Shown here piece by piece: positions 6,080 through 8,022 of a stretch of 8,022 bases of DNA (positions are counted from its first letter, which is position 1; each line of letters opens with the position of its first letter). A program made the translations under genes and the position numbers. This DNA comes from Microbacterium sp. (GTDB taxonomy: Bacteria; Actinomycetota; Actinomycetes; Actinomycetales; Microbacteriaceae), in assembly GCA_031286555.1 (NCBI GenBank), contig JAITUD010000298.1, positions 1-8,022 on the forward strand, in the 5' to 3' direction. The notes below the pieces were generated by a model. The model was given only the letters and a program-made list of their open reading frames with translations. It had not been told where the DNA came from and searched no databases.

Positions 6080-7428
6080 TCCAGATCTTCGCTCTGCAAA
6101 GCGGATACGGGCTGATGGCGGCTGCCGCCGCGATCGACGCCGGGCTGCTCGGCGACGCCGAGCGCATCCTCGTGCCGATGAACACGGCGAAGGTGCCCGA
6201 GACGGCGATCGACCTCGCGACCACGCCTCGCATGCGCACCCTGCGAGCCCGGTTCGACCGGATCGAGCCGTTGAACCCACTCGTCGATCCGCGGCATCCG
6301 ACCGCCTGGCGGCCCGACGAGCAGGACCTTCCGATGCTCGAACGGCTGTTCCGCCGGGCATGGCGGATCGGCGACGAGGACGTCGAGCTGTACGTGCAGT
6401 CGCCGCAGGTCGCACCCGCGCTCACACTGATGAACCTGTTCCGCGACGCGCGGCTCGGGGTGATCGGCGACGGCCTCATGACGTACTCGCCGATCCGCAG
6501 CCGGCTGCCGCGGCAGCTCACCGAGCGGGTCGTGCGGGTCGTCCACCCTGACGTCGTGCCCGGCGTCGCGCCGCTCGTCTTCACCGAGACGGGAGCCGAG
6601 CGGATGCCGGTTCCGGCCGCCGCGTTCGGCGTGGCCCTGCAGGAGGTCGGCGACGCCGCACCGGACGCCGCGCTCGACGCGCTCGCCGCAGACGGGAGCC
6701 GGACAGCGCTGGTGCTCGGGCAGTACCTCTCGGCCCTCCGGCTCGTCTCGGCCGCGGAGGAGACGGCCATGCAGGTCGCGATGATCGACCGCGCGGCATC
6801 CGCCGGCGCCGAGCGCATCGTCTTCAAGCCGCATCCCTCGGCGCCTCCCGGCCTGCGCGACGCGCTCGCGGCGCAGGCGACGACGCGGGGCGTGGCCTTC
6901 TTCGTCTACGACGGCGACCAGCCCGCCGAGTACGTCGCACAGCGGCTGGGAGCGAGCGACGTCGTCGCCGGATTCTCGACCGCACTGCCGACGCTGCGCG
7001 CTCTGTCGGGCATCCGCACGCACGCCGTCGGCACGCGCACGGTGCTCGACAGACTCGCGCCCTTCGAGAACAGCAATCGGATGCCGGTGACGATCGTCGA
7101 CGCCCTGGAGCGCGATGCGTTCGCGTCGCCGGGATCGCTGCAGCGGCTCGTCGACGCCGTCGGCTACGCGATGCAGCCCGAGATCATGGCGCACCTGCGG
7201 CCGTCGGCGGTGTCGTGGCTGGGATCCGCGCCGGCATCCGTGCGGGAGCGGTCCATTCCGGCGGAGCGGCTGCGCGCGCTCGACCTGCCCGGCGCGCCCG
7301 CACCCACGACGACGCAGCGGATGCTGGAGTCCGCCGGCGGCGTCGGACGCGTCGAGGAGCTGAGGCTCACGGTCGCCGGCGCACGCCGGCGCGCCCGCCG
7401 CGCCTGGAAGGCGGCGATCGGCCGATGA
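6076..7428 (+). CDS. Polysialyltransferase-family (POLYST-like) glycosyltransferase
   Basis: This 450-aa protein fits the alpha-2,8-polysialyltransferase-like family (POLYST). It opens MIQIFALQSGYGLMAAAAAI, typical of these GT-B-like enzymes. Bacterial sialyltransferase motifs are visible: an acidic-Gly motif IGDGLMTYSP (G131-D132-G133), the HP motif in VFKPHPSAP (H253-P254) and a Ser/Thr motif GFSTALPT (S301-T302). The reaction would be transfer of a CMP-activated nonulosonic acid to a glycan, at the cytoplasmic face; whether it makes a polymer or adds one residue cannot be told. The C-terminus is basic (RRRARRAWKAAIGR), perhaps for membrane contact. The start overlaps the GT2 stop (ATGA) and AGGGAG (6063-6068) lies seven bases upstream. 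The neuA-like gene downstream supports the assignment. The gene is bracketed by a 26-bp inverted repeat. A non-sialic substrate remains possible. Confidence 0.82.
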   Translation: MIQIFALQSGYGLMAAAAAIDAGLLGDAERILVPMNTAKVPETAIDLATTPRMRTLRARFDRIEPLNPLVDPRHPTAWRPDEQDLPMLERLFRRAWRIGDEDVELYVQSPQVAPALTLMNLFRDARLGVIGDGLMTYSPIRSRLPRQLTERVVRVVHPDVVPGVAPLVFTETGAERMPVPAAAFGVALQEVGDAAPDAALDALAADGSRTALVLGQYLSALRLVSAAEETAMQVAMIDRAASAGAERIVFKPHPSAPPGLRDALAAQATTRGVAFFVYDGDQPAEYVAQRLGASDVVAGFSTALPTLRALSGIRTHAVGTRTVLDRLAPFENSNRMPVTIVDALERDAFASPGSLQRLVDAVGYAMQPEIMAHLRPSAVSWLGSAPASVRERSIPAERLRALDLPGAPAPTTTQRMLESAGGVGRVEELRLTVAGARRRARRAWKAAIGR

Positions 7429-7467
7429 CGCGATCGGATGCCGCGCTTCGCGCTGCAGTTCTCGGCT

Positions 7468-7491
7468 TCTGCGCCGCGTCTCTGCGCCGCG
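7468..7491. repeat. Two 11-base direct repeats, period 13
   Basis: TCTGCGCCGCG occurs at 7468-7478 and again at 7481-7491 in the 156-base gap between the POLYST-like and neuA-like genes. This is probably a small local duplication; no function is apparent. Confidence 0.6.
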
Positions 7492-7514
7492 CACGCCCGG
7501 AAGTGCCGCGCGAC

Positions 7515-7548
7515 CGTTGCGGGTGCGGCAGCGGCGGGACCCGCAATG
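7515..7548 (+). repeat. Stem-loop upstream of the neuA-like gene
   Basis: TTGCGGGT (7517-7524) and ACCCGCAA (7539-7546) are perfect reverse complements with a 14-base GC-rich loop. A G-U and a C-G pair extend the stem to ten pairs (7515-7524 with 7539-7548). No T-run follows, so it is a weak terminator candidate. It may instead limit read-through, stabilise the upstream mRNA end, or be part of the repeat family. Its right arm overlaps the right inverted-repeat copy. Confidence 0.6.
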
Positions 7549-7564
7549 AGTGAGACCGGAGCTG
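7539..7564 (-). repeat. Right copy of the 26-bp inverted repeat
   Basis: ACCCGCA (7539-7545), two variable bases, then GAGTGAGACCGGAGCTG (7548-7564). It is the reverse complement of 5975-6000 with 24 of 26 bases identical. It ends one base into the run before the GAAGGAG that precedes the neuA-like gene. Confidence 0.85.
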
Positions 7565-7573
7565 AAGGAGTAC

Positions 7574-7578
7574 AGGAG
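7574..7578 (+). promoter_or_regulatory. Ribosome binding site of the neuA-like gene
   Basis: AGGAG six bases before the ATG at 7585 favours that start. An in-frame ATG at 7546 would add 13 residues (MSETGAEGVQEPT) but has only a weak purine stretch upstream and lies inside the repeat. Confidence 0.75.
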
Positions 7579-7584
7579 CCGACG

Positions 7585-8022
7585 ATGAACGACAGTGGAC
7601 TGACGGTCGCGATCATCCCGGCACGCGGGGGATCGAAGGGCGTTCCGGGCAAGAACCTGCGCCGCGTGGGCGGGGTGCCGCTCGTCGAGCGGGCGGTGCG
7701 AGCTGCGGCATCCGCCGTCGACCTCGTCGTCGTGAGCACCGACGACGAGGCCATCGCGGCCGTCGCGAGGGATGCCGGGGCGCGGGTCGTCGAGCGACCA
7801 GCCGAGCTCTCCGGCGACGAGGCGACGTCGGAGAGCGCGCTGCTGCACGCCCTCGACGTGCTCGAGGGCGACGGCCTGCGGATCGGCACTGTCGCGTTCG
7901 TGCAGGCGACGTCGCCGTTCATCCCGGCGGAGGGCATCGCCGAGGCGGTCGCGCTGATCGAGGGTGGCACCTACGACAGTGTGTTCTCGGCGTACGAGAC
8001 CTACGGATTCCTCTGGCGGAGG
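7585..8022 (+). CDS. neuA: CMP-nonulosonate (acylneuraminate) cytidylyltransferase, N-terminal part
   Basis: The frame is open from 7585 to the right edge, giving 146 residues; the 3' end lies outside. It starts MNDSGLTVAIIPARGGSKGV and continues PGKN, the CTP-binding signature of the NeuA/KdsB-like family (residues about 9-24). It then shows VVVSTDDEAIAAVA (from about residue 50) and FVQATSPF, the usual LQPTSP position. The enzyme activates a sugar acid, CTP plus N-acetylneuraminate giving CMP-N-acetylneuraminate and pyrophosphate, in the cytoplasm. Related enzymes act on legionaminate or pseudaminate, so the exact sugar is open. Placement after a POLYST-like gene argues for a nonulosonic acid rather than Kdo. 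The 156-base gap before it holds repeats and a stem-loop, so it could have its own expression control. Whether a second domain follows cannot be seen. Confidence 0.9.
   Translation, partial: MNDSGLTVAIIPARGGSKGVPGKNLRRVGGVPLVERAVRAAASAVDLVVVSTDDEAIAAVARDAGARVVERPAELSGDEATSESALLHALDVLEGDGLRIGTVAFVQATSPFIPAEGIAEAVALIEGGTYDSVFSAYETYGFLWRR

Noticed and set aside
7425..7553. A 42-codon frame starting MTRSDAALRAAVLG with an ATGA overlap on the POLYST-like stop
   Set aside because: G/C at third positions falls to about 74%, well below the real genes, and the frame runs through a 13-base-period repeat and the stem-loop. It looks like spacer sequence, not a gene, although the overlap itself is typical of coupled genes.
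7546..7584. Upstream in-frame start for the neuA-like gene
   Set aside because: It adds 13 non-conserved residues before the family's normal N-terminus, lacks a good ribosome binding site and lies in the repeat; ATG 7585 has AGGAG at proper spacing.
5986..7848. A 620-codon open frame on the minus strand opposite the POLYST-like and neuA-like genes
   Set aside because: It is an Arg/His-rich shadow that crosses two well-supported plus-strand genes and the spacer between them.

Overview
The window looks like a chromosomal piece of a high-GC actinobacterium, most likely of the Microbacteriaceae (a Microbacterium-like genome). Every gene is GC-rich with strongly G/C-biased third codon positions. 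ATGA or GTGA start/stop overlaps are common, one gene has a leaderless-type promoter, and the word GGATGCC/GGCATCC, which I associate from memory with this group, is very frequent. The genus is an inference. I see no tRNA, rRNA, CRISPR array, transposase or phage gene.

Layout from left to right. (1) 1-1170 (+): C-terminal part of a UvrD/Rep-type DNA helicase, cut by the window edge. (2) 2668-1114 (-): a compact operon of a PadR repressor, a HAAS-type membrane protein and a putative 51-aa protein, joined by two ATGA overlaps. A plausible promoter and operator lie upstream of padR. (3) 4833-2783 (-): two uncharacterised genes joined by a GTGA overlap, a soluble 310-aa protein and a 373-aa membrane protein, with a candidate leaderless promoter. 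(4) 4886-8022 (+): a surface-glycan block of a GT2 glycosyltransferase, a polysialyltransferase-family (POLYST-like) glycosyltransferase and the start of a CMP-nonulosonate cytidylyltransferase (neuA-like), which runs off the right edge.

How the genes work together. Block 4 fits a sialic-acid (or other nonulosonic acid) decorated polysaccharide. The NeuA-like enzyme would make the CMP-activated sugar, the POLYST-like enzyme would transfer it, and the GT2 enzyme would add another sugar to the acceptor or repeat unit. Sugar synthesis genes of the neuB/neuC type would be expected just to the right. Block 2 fits the common PadR plus HAAS arrangement, in which a repressor controls its own operon and the co-encoded membrane protein.

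The most unusual features are non-coding. A 26-bp inverted repeat (24/26 identical) flanks the polysialyltransferase-like gene. Its left copy is one arm of a long imperfect palindrome that forms the 3' coding end of the GT2 gene. Its right copy overlaps a strong stem-loop before neuA. A second oddity is the density of GGATGCC/GGCATCC: I count 23 copies in 8 kb, on both strands and in several reading frames.
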